From: an uncultured Ruminococcus sp.
Lineage (GTDB): Bacteria > Bacillota > Clostridia > Oscillospirales > Ruminococcaceae
Length of the DNA stretch: 14,484 nucleotides
Assembly: GCA_900553675.1 (NCBI GenBank)
Contig: USEH01000035.1
Location: forward strand, 1-14,484
Direction of reading: 5' to 3'
A program made the translations under genes and the position numbers. Shown in pieces: positions 1-6,957 of this stretch (positions within the stretch are counted from its first letter, which is position 1; every line of letters begins with the position of its first letter). The notes beneath the pieces were generated by a model. That model saw only the letters and a list, made by a program, of their open reading frames with translations, did not search any database and had not been told where the DNA came from.

Positions 1-379
1 GCGCCCCGGCCGTCACCGGTACCATGGAGATGAAATTGTCCGCCTGGGTCTCCCCCGGGCTGTCATAGCTGAAAAAGTGATAGGCTCCGATTTTAAGATT
101 GGTCTTTGCGGCTTCGCAAGAGTTATATTCATAAGTCGGGTCGATGTATGAAGACCCCTCGGTTGCCTTTATAAAGGCGAAGTCTATGCCCTCGCCGGAA
201 AGGACTTCCCAGTTGATGTCTCCCTGATAGTGTGAAACGTCCACGCCCTTAACCTCGTATTTTTCGGCTTTTGCAGCGTTGGGGAGATATACTCCGCCAA
301 GAATAAGCAGCACCGCCGCCAAAGCCGCCAATCCCAAAAGACAGACGGCTCCGACGGCGATTGTAATTCGTTTTTTCAT
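1..379 (-). CDS. GH25-family lysozyme (muramidase), membrane-anchored, 3' end cut by window
   Basis: The visible 126 N-terminal residues begin MKKRITIAVG, followed by a hydrophobic segment at about residues 5-32 that can serve as a signal anchor or uncleaved signal. From residue 45 the protein matches the start of the glycoside hydrolase 25 barrel: GVDVSHYQGDINW (45-57, with the conserved Asp47), FAFIKATEGSSYIDP (67-81) and GAYHFFSYD (98-106). GH25 enzymes cleave the beta-1,4 bond between MurNAc and GlcNAc in peptidoglycan, here presumably outside the membrane. The catalytic Glu region and the C-terminus lie beyond the window. The gene starts 29 nt after the mscS stop codon, on the same strand, so the two are probably co-transcribed. 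I see no strong Shine-Dalgarno sequence before this ATG, so initiation may be weak. The family call is firm; host cell-wall turnover rather than a phage role is inferred from the chromosomal context. Confidence 0.87.
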   Translation of the reverse strand, partial: MKKRITIAVGAVCLLGLAALAAVLLILGGVYLPNAAKAEKYEVKGVDVSHYQGDINWEVLSGEGIDFAFIKATEGSSYIDPTYEYNSCEAAKTNLKIGAYHFFSYDSPGETQADNFISMVPVTAGA

Positions 380-408
380 TAAAGCTTGCGTTTACTTGTT
401 AACGCTGC

Positions 409-1212
409 TTACTTGCTCTCGGTGAGGACTCTTACAGCAGGAGCCTGAACGCCGTTAGCAGCCATAGCTTCGGTAATGCTCTGGGTTAGGTCGAAGTAAA
501 CATCCCAGTAGTCAGCGCTTTTAACCCATGCACGAACGGTGAAGTCCATGGATTCGTTGGTGGCACCGCAGAGTCTTGCAAAGGGAGCGGGGTCGGTGAG
601 AACCTTTGCGTTTGCACTCATAGCCTTCATCATGATTTCCTGAATCTTGGCAGGAGCCTCGCTCTTTGCGCAGGAGAAGCTTAAATCAACGCGGCGCAGC
701 TCCTCGGAGGAGTAGTTGGTAACGTTGGAGTTCATAAGGTTTCCGTTGGGGACGATAATCTTCTGGTTGTCCCATGTGAGGAAGGTGGTGTAGAACAGAG
801 TAACCTCGTCGACGATGCCCGAAGCACCCGCAGCGTCTACATAGTCGCCCTTTTTAAAAGGCTTGAAGGCGATTATCATAATGCCGCCTGCAAGGTTGCC
901 CAAAGCGCCCTGCAAAGCAAGTCCAACAGCAACGCCGGCAGAAGCCAGAACCGTGATGACCGAAGCCATCGGAACGCCGAGTATTCCGATTATCGAGATG
1001 ACAAGCAGAACATAAAGTCCGGCTTTGATAAAGCTTAAAGCAAAGCTTTTAACAGCGCCCTCAACCTTTTCGGTTAGCTTGTTGTTTTTGTTCAAGGCTT
1101 TAATAAGCGTCTTGATAAGCAGGCTGCCTACTATGTAAACTACTAGTGCCAGAATGATTTTCGAGCCGACAGTGGTTGCCAGCTGAAGAAGATGGTTTAA
1201 AAATTCTTCCAT
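409..1212 (-). CDS. mscS: small-conductance mechanosensitive ion channel (MscS/YggB family)
   Basis: A 267-residue protein, close in size to E. coli MscS. Three membrane segments fit about 17-38, 58-80 and 83-118. The pore helix TM3 carries the family's Gly/Ala-rich pattern (SAGVAVGLALQGALGNLAGG, 91-110), followed by FKPFKKGDYVD at the lipid-water boundary and the beta domain with KIIVPNGNLMNSNVTNYS (151-168). MscS channels form heptamers in the cytoplasmic membrane and open under tension to release solutes during hypo-osmotic shock. The start has a good ribosome site (AAAGGA about 9 nt upstream). A TTGACA-N17-TATTAT promoter lies about 75 nt upstream. The next gene on the same strand is a GH25 lysozyme, so an envelope-stress or wall-remodelling operon is plausible, but that link is inference. 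The pore helix and C-terminal cytoplasmic domain look intact. Confidence 0.95.
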   Translation of the reverse strand: MEEFLNHLLQLATTVGSKIILALVVYIVGSLLIKTLIKALNKNNKLTEKVEGAVKSFALSFIKAGLYVLLVISIIGILGVPMASVITVLASAGVAVGLALQGALGNLAGGIMIIAFKPFKKGDYVDAAGASGIVDEVTLFYTTFLTWDNQKIIVPNGNLMNSNVTNYSSEELRRVDLSFSCAKSEAPAKIQEIMMKAMSANAKVLTDPAPFARLCGATNESMDFTVRAWVKSADYWDVYFDLTQSITEAMAANGVQAPAVRVLTESK

Positions 1213-1250
1213 TTTAAAACGTCCTTTCTGAGATGTATTTTAGATATATC

Positions 1251-1276
1251 AGCTTATCAAAAATCTATGATAAGCT
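1251..1276. promoter_or_regulatory. inverted repeat in the mscS leader, possible operator or hairpin
   Basis: AGCTTATCA (1251-1259) and TGATAAGCT (1268-1276) are perfect complements separated by 8 nt. The repeat sits just downstream of the predicted mscS start point. It could bind a dimeric regulator or form a 5' hairpin in the RNA. A second, shorter arrangement (ATGATA 1267-1272 with TATCAT 1282-1287) overlaps the promoter side. I do not recognise the motif. Confidence 0.45.
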
Positions 1277-1285
1277 ATTACTATC

Positions 1286-1314
1286 ATAATAAAATGTTTA
1301 TCAGTCTTTGTCAA
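1286..1314 (-). promoter_or_regulatory. sigma-A-type promoter for mscS
   Basis: On the minus strand, TTGACA (1309-1314) is followed after exactly 17 nt by TATTAT (1286-1291), which is 6/6 and 5/6 to consensus. Transcription would start near 1279, giving a leader of about 65 nt before the mscS ATG. This is a sequence prediction only. Confidence 0.75.
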
Positions 1315-1375
1315 GACCCCTGACCGAATTTCAAAGCAAATGTCCTTGGAAAACGGATTTTTGGCAGATATTTGT

Positions 1376-1405
1376 TTGCGCAAGATGTGCAAGTGTCCTT
1401 ATAAT
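1376..1405 (+). promoter_or_regulatory. candidate promoter for the solute-binding protein gene
   Basis: A perfect TATAAT (1400-1405) lies 18 nt after a weak TTGCGC (1376-1381). A competing candidate is TTGCAA (1430-1435), 17 nt, TAGATT (1453-1458). Either would give a leader of roughly 35-95 nt before the ATG at 1504. A perfect 10-bp palindrome, GTTATATAAC (1461-1470), lies in the leader. I cannot choose between the two promoters from sequence. Confidence 0.35.
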
Positions 1406-1503
1406 TTAAAGAAATGGCTTGTTAGCCGTTTGCAATGATGGTATCATGAAAATAGATTGTGTTATATAACGCATTCTTAAAAATTTATCAGGAGGTTATA
1501 TAT

Positions 1504-2961
1504 ATGAAAAGAGTATTGGCACTTGTTTTGGCACTCGTTTTGATATTCGCCCTTGTGGGCTGCGGCAAAAAAACCCGCCAGATAGTACGTGTAACCCTTT
1601 CAACCGAAGACGCTGAAGCTATTCTGGCTGCTGCCGGAATAAAGCTGCCGCCGGTTGAAACAGCTGCCGGCGCAAACTCGTCGGTTAAATATCTCAGCTG
1701 GTACGACGGCTTCCACAACTACGACGAATCGGAAATAGTAAACACCGGTTACTTCACCTTCACCGAAAAATATGGCGGAGAGGTTGAATGGATAGAAACC
1801 TCATGGTCTACAAGATTTGACGATCTGGCAAACCTTGTTCTGTCCGGCGACGCTCCCGACTTCTATCCCGCGGGAACCAGTTCCACCGCTACATATCCCA
1901 TGAAGTGTATAAAGGGTATGTTCCAGCAGGTTGACGATTATATCAATTACGACGACCCGCTGTGGAACGGCGTTAAGGAGATTGCAGACAACTTCTCGTT
2001 CTCCGGCAAGCACTTTACAATAGTTACCAACACCACCTTCCGCGATGTTGTACCCTACAACCGCAGAGTTATCGAAGAATGGGGCTTCGACGATCCCGCC
2101 GAGCTTTACGCCAACGACGAATGGACATGGAGCAAGTTCTACGAGATGTGCATGGACTTCTCCGACCCTGATGAGGACAGATTTGCGCTTGACGGTCAGT
2201 CCTACACCAACTGCCTGGTTCAGGCAACCGGTCAGAACTTTGTTCACCGCGACGAAACCGGCAGATACTTCTCCAACTTCGACTCTCCCGAAATCGAACG
2301 CGCAGAGGCTATGCTTTATGACCTTACCAAGAACGACTGCACTCACCACGAGGGCAACAACTACTGGGCTATAAGAGATAACGGAACCTACGGCGCAGGC
2401 GTTAAAGACGGCAAGTGCCTGTTCTACATCTGCGAAACCTCTTACTTCACCGGAACCGTTGAGGAAATTTCCGCAACCTTCGGCGACGTTACCGCCGGCG
2501 AGCTTATGTTTGCTCCTCTTCCCAGAGACGACAACGGCGACGGCAACTATTACCTCCTCACCCAGATAAACGGCTATATGCTTTGCACCGGCGCCAAGAA
2601 CCCCGACGGCGTGGCTCTTCTTACCGCCTGCGAGCGCTTTAAGATTGTTGACCCCACCGTTGTTGATATCGACCGCAAGCAGCTTAAGGAAAAGTACTTG
2701 TGGACCGATGAGATGCTTGCTATGTATGATACCTGCAACGATATCGCAAATGCTCATCCCAGAGCGATAGTCACCGGCGACCTTACCGAGGGTCTTAACA
2801 ACATTATAGCCAACTGCCAGTACGGTCCCTGCCGCAGTGCAACTCCTTCAACATGGGCACAGTTTAAGGAACAGAACTCCGAATCATTGGAGTACTACCT
2901 CGAAGAGCTGAACACCATGATGGATGATTACAACACAAACGGCGTTCCCGAACAGCAGTAA
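1504..2961 (+). CDS. extracellular solute-binding lipoprotein (family 1, sugar ABC uptake type)
   Basis: The start is set at 1504, where AGGAGGT (1490-1496) sits 7 nt before an ATG; an earlier in-frame ATG at 1459 lacks such a site and would precede the signal peptide. The 485-residue product has a short Lys/Arg N-terminus, a hydrophobic core and a lipobox LVGC ending at Cys20, so it should be lipid-anchored on the outer face of the membrane. The rest has the aromatic- and acid-rich composition of family 1 sugar-binding proteins, including the W-rich YANDEWTWSKF region and a Ca-loop-like stretch at 342-348 (DDNGDGN). Such proteins capture oligosaccharides or sugar derivatives for an ABC importer. 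No permease or ATPase follows; a terminator and a convergent gene do, so it must work with a transporter encoded elsewhere. The ligand is unknown. It is not close to a family for which I can name a substrate. Confidence 0.85.
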   Translation: MKRVLALVLALVLIFALVGCGKKTRQIVRVTLSTEDAEAILAAAGIKLPPVETAAGANSSVKYLSWYDGFHNYDESEIVNTGYFTFTEKYGGEVEWIETSWSTRFDDLANLVLSGDAPDFYPAGTSSTATYPMKCIKGMFQQVDDYINYDDPLWNGVKEIADNFSFSGKHFTIVTNTTFRDVVPYNRRVIEEWGFDDPAELYANDEWTWSKFYEMCMDFSDPDEDRFALDGQSYTNCLVQATGQNFVHRDETGRYFSNFDSPEIERAEAMLYDLTKNDCTHHEGNNYWAIRDNGTYGAGVKDGKCLFYICETSYFTGTVEEISATFGDVTAGELMFAPLPRDDNGDGNYYLLTQINGYMLCTGAKNPDGVALLTACERFKIVDPTVVDIDRKQLKEKYLWTDEMLAMYDTCNDIANAHPRAIVTGDLTEGLNNIIANCQYGPCRSATPSTWAQFKEQNSESLEYYLEELNTMMDDYNTNGVPEQQ

Positions 2962-3001
2962 TAGACAGCTTCTCCAATTTATATTGGTATTTTCCCTATA
3001 A

Positions 3002-3039
3002 GAAAAACAGCTCCTGAATAACGGGGCTGTTTTTCTTTT
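3002..3039. terminator. rho-independent terminator, probably bidirectional
   Basis: GAAAAACAGCTCC (3002-3014) pairs with GGGGCTGTTTTTC (3023-3035) over 13 positions with one G-T wobble and an 8-nt loop. The A-rich and T-rich flanks of the stem give a U-run in both directions. It lies between two convergent genes, the solute-binding protein (ends 2961) and the AraC-type regulator (ends 3058), and can serve both. Confidence 0.88.
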
Positions 3040-3057
3040 GTATATTTGTTTATTTAA

Positions 3058-3900
3058 TTAGCTGTGAGTGTTCATAAACGAATCGCGGAACTCGCTCGGC
3101 GTTAGACCTTCGCTTTCCTTAAAGCGGCGGTTGAAGCTTCGGATGCTGGAAAATCCCGATTCAAAGGCGATTTCGGTTATGCTTTTGGAGGTGTTCTGAA
3201 GCATCGCCTTGGAAACAGATATCCGCTTTTTGTTGATGTAGGTATTAAGCGAGGTGTTGAAGTTGCGTGAAAATACCGTTGAAACATATGAAGGGACAAT
3301 GTTTAACGCCTTGGATATCCGCTCAAGCGATAGATCCTGCGATATGTTGCTGTCGATATATGAAAGCATCTGACGGCAGATTTCAAAGTTTGATGAGCGC
3401 GTGCCGTTGCGCTCGAACTCAACGCCGGTGTATGCCGGCATTATTCCCGAAAGGAGAATGGTAAGCATACCCTTAACAACCGTTTTGCCAAAGCTGTAGT
3501 TGTGGGCAAACTCTATTAAAAATTTTGCCTGTGCGGTTGCAAATTCCGGCGACTTGTCCTTGTCGAACCGGACATAGGGGACGTTTGCACTTTCAAAAAA
3601 GCCCTTGAAATCGGAAATAAAATCGGTGCTGAAAATAAAGGAACACATTCTGCTTTCGGGCGTTTTAAGGCGCATTCGGTGGATAACGTGAGGGCTTATA
3701 AGTATACCGCAGCCTTCTTTTACAACATGATCCTTGCCGTTGATTATAACGCTCGCTTCGCCCTTTTCAACCATCATAAATTCAACCTGACTGTGCAGGT
3801 GCATTTGCTGTGCAACGTTGGGGGATGAATATGCAAGCACCCCATATGTAACGGTTGCTTCGCTGTAGTCTTCATATATAAAATCGGATTCATTCGGCAT
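3058..3900 (-). CDS. AraC-family transcriptional regulator (cupin sensor plus HTH)
   Basis: The start is placed at 3900, an ATG with AAGGAG about 9 nt upstream and a promoter only about 30 nt away; an in-frame ATG at 4032 lies upstream of that promoter and is unlikely. The 280-residue product has an N-terminal cupin-like arm with MHLHSQVEFMMVEKGEA (about 33-49) and ends in a two-helix-turn-helix AraC DNA-binding domain, about 185-275. The first HTH is in LSLERISKALNIVPSYVSTVF (191-211) and the second around ITEIAFESGFSSIRSFNRRFK, followed by the typical GLTPSEFR. In this architecture a sugar or related effector binds the cupin and changes DNA binding. It is divergent from an ABC exporter and convergent with a sugar-type binding protein, so either could be a target; the divergent exporter is the more usual arrangement. 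The effector is unknown. Confidence 0.92.
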   Translation of the reverse strand: MPNESDFIYEDYSEATVTYGVLAYSSPNVAQQMHLHSQVEFMMVEKGEASVIINGKDHVVKEGCGILISPHVIHRMRLKTPESRMCSFIFSTDFISDFKGFFESANVPYVRFDKDKSPEFATAQAKFLIEFAHNYSFGKTVVKGMLTILLSGIMPAYTGVEFERNGTRSSNFEICRQMLSYIDSNISQDLSLERISKALNIVPSYVSTVFSRNFNTSLNTYINKKRISVSKAMLQNTSKSITEIAFESGFSSIRSFNRRFKESEGLTPSEFRDSFMNTHS

Positions 3901-3927
3901 TATCATCAGCTCCTTTTGCTTATCAAC

Positions 3928-3956
3928 AGTATACCACTGTTTTTGATATATTTCAA
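3928..3956 (-). promoter_or_regulatory. promoter of the AraC-type regulator, with an overlapping palindrome
   Basis: On the minus strand TTGAAA (3951-3956), 17 nt, then TATACT (3928-3933) with an extended TGG just before it. AACAGT (3925-3930) and ACTGTT (3936-3941) form a 6-bp inverted repeat with 5-nt spacing directly over the -10 box, a position suited to repression or autoregulation. The predicted leader is about 20 nt, which supports the start codon at 3900. Confidence 0.7.
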
Positions 3957-4026
3957 GACGTATTTGACAGATTAATTTATAAATTTGGCTATAATCTTTT
4001 TCACTTGATAAAATATCGCAGGGGTA

Positions 4027-4055
4027 TTGCATTATGAAAAGTGATGTGCTATAAT
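4027..4055 (+). promoter_or_regulatory. promoter of the ABC exporter gene
   Basis: TTGCAT (4027-4032), 17 nt, then TATAAT (4050-4055) preceded by TGC, an extended -10. The predicted start near 4062 gives a leader of about 35 nt before the ATG at 4097. A second TTGACA (3964-3969) with TATAAT (3990-3995) has a 20-nt spacer, too long for a standard promoter. Confidence 0.72.
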
Positions 4056-4096
4056 GAAATAGTTAAATAATTAATGATTTTTTAGGAGTGATGTTT

Positions 4097-6055
4097 ATGC
4101 CGCCAGGAGGATGGGGATTCGGACCGAATTACGCCAAAGTTCAGCCGCCGAAGAATATCAAGGATGTTCCGAGGTATCTTAAAGAGCTTTTATCCGGCTT
4201 CTTTTCAAGATTTGCCTATATCATAGCGCTTGTATGGAAAACAGGCTGGTGGATACTGTTTTCGATGGCACTTATAGCACTTTTGCAGGGCGTAACGCCG
4301 GTTATAAGCTCGGTTATATCAAGAAATATTCTTAACGCCCTGCAGATGTCCGCCTTTGGGCAGACTAAAGAGTCATTCTGGGGGTCGGAGGTATTCTACC
4401 TTTTGGTCTTCTTCTTTGTGGTGCAGGCACTTATCAGGGTTATAGGAACTGTCAGCAGCGCGATCAACCGAATCGCAGGGGAAAAGGTAGTCCGCCAGGT
4501 AAAAACACAGATAATGGAAAAATCCCGCGAGATAGACCTTGCCTCCTTCGATCAGCCCGCCTTTTACGAGAAGTTAGAAAACGCCAACCGCGAAGCCGGA
4601 AACAGACCGATTCAGATACTTTCGCAGCTGTTCTTTATCATCAGCACGGTGATTCAGCTTGTCAGCTATATTATAATCATGGTCTCCGCGCCAGGGCTGT
4701 GGTGGTCGGTATTTCTGATAGCGGCGGTTTCGATACCGTCCACAATAATCACCTTTATCTATAGAAGAAAGAACTTCGATTATGTCCGCCGCCGCTCAAA
4801 GGACAGGCGGCAGATGAACTACTATTCCGACCTGCTTGTTAATAAGGATCTTGTCAAAGAGGTGCGCCTGTTTGATCTGAGCGACACCCTTATCGGGCGG
4901 TTCCAAAAGGTGTTTGCGGGCTACTATAAAGGTCTTGTAAAGCTTATTCGCAACGAAAGCGTGTGGCACACCGTAATTGCGCTTGTAACCTCGGTTTCGC
5001 ACCTTGCACTGTATCTGATAATCGCGGTTAAGGTGTTTGTGGGGGATATTCTTTTAGGCGACTATGCCCTTTACACCGGCGCGATAATAAGCATATCCGG
5101 CTGCATAAGCTCGCTGATAGCAAATTCGGCGACGATTTATGAGGGCACGCTGTTTATCGACAACCTTATAGCCTTTATGAACGAAAAGCCTACTGTCGTG
5201 CCGCGAATAGCTGAGCCCAAGCGTGTAAGCCACGGCAAGCCGCACACCATCGAGTTTTCGCACGTGTCGTTTCGGTATCCCGGAACGGACAGGGACGTTT
5301 TGCATGATATTAATCTTAAACTCACCCCGGGCGAAACAATGGTTCTGGTGGGTCTTAACGGAGCGGGCAAGACCACTCTTTTAAAGCTTCTGACAAGACT
5401 TTACGACCCCACCGAGGGCGAAATCTATCTCGACGGAGTGGATTTGCGGGATTATGACGTAAAGGATTTATACTCGATGTTCGGAATCATCTTCCAGGAC
5501 TTCGGCAAGTACGCCGTAACCGCGGGCGAAAATATCCACTTTGGCGGAATCCATAAGCCTTATAACCCCGAAGAGATTGCCGCCGCCGCGCGCGAGAGCA
5601 ACGCTTCGGGCTATATAGAACAGCTCCCGCTGGGCTACGATACCCCGCTGATGAGGATATTCGAGCCGGACGGCTTGGAGCTTTCAATAGGTCAGTGGCA
5701 GAAGCTGGCGATTTCCCGCGCGTTTTATTCGCAGTCGGACGTGCTGATATTGGACGAACCCACAGCTTCGCTCGACCCTATTGCCGAGCAGGAGATATTC
5801 AACCAGTTTGACAGACTAAGGACGGATAAGACCACGATATTTGTGTCGCACCGTCTGTCAAGCGCAACGGTTGCCAGCCTGATAGTGGTGCTTGAAAACG
5901 GCAGGGTCGCCGAAACGGGAACCCACTCCGAGCTGATGGATAAGCGCGGCAAGTATTACGAGCTGTTCTCAACTCAGGCTAAGAGGTATATTCAGGATAA
6001 AGAGGCGGTTCTGGCACAAGCTCATAATCCCACCACGGCGGAACATCTCATATAA
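4097..6055 (+). CDS. ABC exporter, fused permease and ATPase (half-transporter)
   Basis: The start at 4097 is chosen because AGGAG (4084-4088) lies 8 nt upstream; GTG at 4088 and ATG at 4091 overlap or crowd that site. The 652-residue product has an N-terminal type-1 exporter membrane domain with about six hydrophobic segments (roughly 45-325) and a C-terminal ATPase. Walker A is GLNGAGKT (419-426), the Q-loop is in IIFQDF, the signature is LSIGQ (529-533, Ile in place of the usual second Gly), Walker B is VLILDEP (549-555) and the switch His is in VSHR (His585). It should act as a homodimer, or as a heterodimer with a half encoded elsewhere, exporting a peptide, lipid or drug-like compound. 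LSIGQWQK-type signatures are common in a clostridial exporter subgroup of unknown substrate. It is divergent from the AraC-type regulator and followed by its own terminator, so it is probably monocistronic. Confidence 0.92.
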   Translation: MPPGGWGFGPNYAKVQPPKNIKDVPRYLKELLSGFFSRFAYIIALVWKTGWWILFSMALIALLQGVTPVISSVISRNILNALQMSAFGQTKESFWGSEVFYLLVFFFVVQALIRVIGTVSSAINRIAGEKVVRQVKTQIMEKSREIDLASFDQPAFYEKLENANREAGNRPIQILSQLFFIISTVIQLVSYIIIMVSAPGLWWSVFLIAAVSIPSTIITFIYRRKNFDYVRRRSKDRRQMNYYSDLLVNKDLVKEVRLFDLSDTLIGRFQKVFAGYYKGLVKLIRNESVWHTVIALVTSVSHLALYLIIAVKVFVGDILLGDYALYTGAIISISGCISSLIANSATIYEGTLFIDNLIAFMNEKPTVVPRIAEPKRVSHGKPHTIEFSHVSFRYPGTDRDVLHDINLKLTPGETMVLVGLNGAGKTTLLKLLTRLYDPTEGEIYLDGVDLRDYDVKDLYSMFGIIFQDFGKYAVTAGENIHFGGIHKPYNPEEIAAAARESNASGYIEQLPLGYDTPLMRIFEPDGLELSIGQWQKLAISRAFYSQSDVLILDEPTASLDPIAEQEIFNQFDRLRTDKTTIFVSHRLSSATVASLIVVLENGRVAETGTHSELMDKRGKYYELFSTQAKRYIQDKEAVLAQAHNPTTAEHLI

Positions 6056-6060
6056 GAAAA

Positions 6061-6091
6061 AACGGTACTGACTTTCGGGGTCGGTACCGTT
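6061..6091 (+). terminator. terminator of the ABC exporter gene
   Basis: AACGGTACTGAC (6061-6072) pairs with GTCGGTACCGTT (6080-6091) with one wobble and a 7-nt loop, starting 5 nt after the stop codon. An A-run lies before it and a T/A-rich tract after it, but the U-run is interrupted, so strength is uncertain. Confidence 0.7.
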
Positions 6092-6401
6092 ATAAATTTA
6101 TCAAAGTATTAATAGCGTAAAACTAAAAGCTTTCGGTCCAGCCTTTCTCGAGAAGGCAATAAGTATCGCTATCGCGAAACTTTGGCAGGGTCTTGGGGCG
6201 GCGCCCTCCTCTCAAACAAAAGTTGGGCGTTTCCGTCCGATTATTGCAGACAAAAGAGCGGTATATGCAGACACTTGCCCGTCATTTAAGTGAAATATTA
6301 ACGGCATAGGAAACGCGATGTGCGGCGGCAAATAAAAGTACGACGATTACAAATGATATGCCGCCGTCTCTCCGCAGAGCGCGAAATCCCCCAGCGAAGC
6401 G
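6092..6401. other. non-coding stretch rich in short hairpins
   Basis: No credible gene is seen: reading frames here lack ribosome sites and family resemblance. It holds GCCTT...AAGGC around CTCGAG (about 6148-6166), a GGGC-GGC-GCCC element near 6200, distant inverted AACTTT/AAAGTT pieces, and a well-formed long-range pair CGGCGGCA (6323-6330) with TGCCGCCG (6359-6366), followed by CTCT-CCGC-AGAG. The part from about 6320 may be a continuation of the adjoining interspersed repeat, since the other copy is cut off by the window end at exactly the point where this would begin. Confidence 0.4.
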
Positions 6402-6513
6402 AAACGCAGGATGGTAGGCAAAACAGTCCGGTGGACTGTTTTGCCGTGGGAGACCCTCGTCGGGGGTCTCCCGATGGGCGTGCGGAGCACGTCCATGACT
6501 GCACTCAGTAATA
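6402..6513 (-). repeat. interspersed hairpin repeat, copy 1
   Basis: Read on the minus strand this matches the plus-strand sequence at 14348-14484 from TATTACT...GTGCAGTCATGGAC through to CCTGCGTTT. It contains three hairpins: CGTGC-TCC-GCACG (6479-6491); GGGAGACCC (6448-6456) with GGGTCTCCC (6464-6472); and GGCAAAACAGTCC (6417-6429) with GGACTGTTTTGCC (6433-6445), a perfect 13-bp stem with a 3-nt loop. It lies between convergent genes. No transposase or coding capacity is seen, so it is a non-autonomous, possibly MITE- or REP-like element. It may extend leftwards to about 6320. Confidence 0.85.
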
Positions 6514-6554
6514 ACTTCAACTATGCCCCGATATATAAGCATAACTATCCCGCC

Positions 6555-6593
6555 AAATAAAAATCTCCGCACACCCAAAAAGCATGCGGAGAT
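6555..6593 (-). terminator. terminator of ireB
   Basis: On the minus strand ATCTCCGCA (6585-6593) pairs with TGCGGAGAT (6563-6571), a perfect 9-bp stem, followed by TTTTATTT. It lies about 36 nt after the ireB stop codon. Confidence 0.85.
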
Positions 6594-6628
6594 AATTTTG
6601 TAACGTCACAAACCAAAGCCCCTTACAA

Positions 6629-6877
6629 TCACGGCTGATCAAGATAAGTCTTAACCATTTCCTGGAGCAGTTCATCTCTGTCGACGTGCCGAATAAGGCT
6701 TCTGGCGTTGTTGTAGGTTGTGATATAAGTCGGATCCTCGGAAAGAATGTAGCCTACTATCTGGTTGATCGGATTGTAGCCTTTTTCAAGAAGAGCCGCA
6801 TACACAATATTTAACGTCTTTTTAATTTCTTCTTTTCTGTCCTGCTTGACAGAAAATGTCATTGTCTGATCATGCAT
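6629..6877 (-). CDS. ireB: IreB-family regulatory phosphoprotein (UPF0297)
   Basis: An 82-residue cytoplasmic protein with the full IreB/UPF0297 signature: [34 protein letters not shown] and [25 protein letters not shown]. In Enterococcus faecalis IreB is phosphorylated on N-terminal threonines by the PASTA kinase IreK and reduces cephalosporin tolerance; the present N-terminus MHDQTMTF offers Thr5 and Thr7 as candidate sites (inference). The start has AAGGAG upstream. In most Bacillota this gene precedes ruvX (a Holliday-junction resolvase-like gene) and a DUF1292 gene; here a terminator follows at once and the usual partners are absent. It has its own promoter (TTGCTA-N17-TATAAT), so it is separate from the pheST operon upstream. 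Length and conserved core are typical, so function is probably retained. Confidence 0.94.
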   Translation of the reverse strand: MHDQTMTFSVKQDRKEEIKKTLNIVYAALLEKGYNPINQIVGYILSEDPTYITTYNNARSLIRHVDRDELLQEMVKTYLDQP

Positions 6878-6916
6878 ATTGGTTCCTCTCCTTTTTATAT
6901 TTAAAATACACTTACT

Positions 6917-6945
6917 ATTATAACCCCATCCGACAAAAATAGCAA
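6917..6945 (-). promoter_or_regulatory. promoter of ireB
   Basis: On the minus strand TTGCTA (6940-6945), 17 nt, then TATAAT (6917-6922). The predicted start near 6910 gives a leader of about 33 nt containing the AAGGAG ribosome site. Confidence 0.7.
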
Positions 6946-6957
6946 TAGCAAAAGAAC

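Noticed and set aside
1801..2757. Long open frame (318 codons) on the minus strand opposite the solute-binding protein gene
   Set aside because: It is a mirror of a strongly coded lipoprotein gene with signal peptide and ribosome site; its product resembles no family and it has no ribosome site.
3901..4032. 44-residue N-terminal extension of the AraC-type regulator from an ATG at 4032
   Set aside because: That start is upstream of the predicted promoter, has no ribosome site, and the extension does not resemble an AraC domain.
6282..6578. Open frames on both strands across the repeat region
   Set aside because: They consist of hairpin arms and low-complexity Arg/Pro-rich peptide with no ribosome site; the region is better explained as a repeat.
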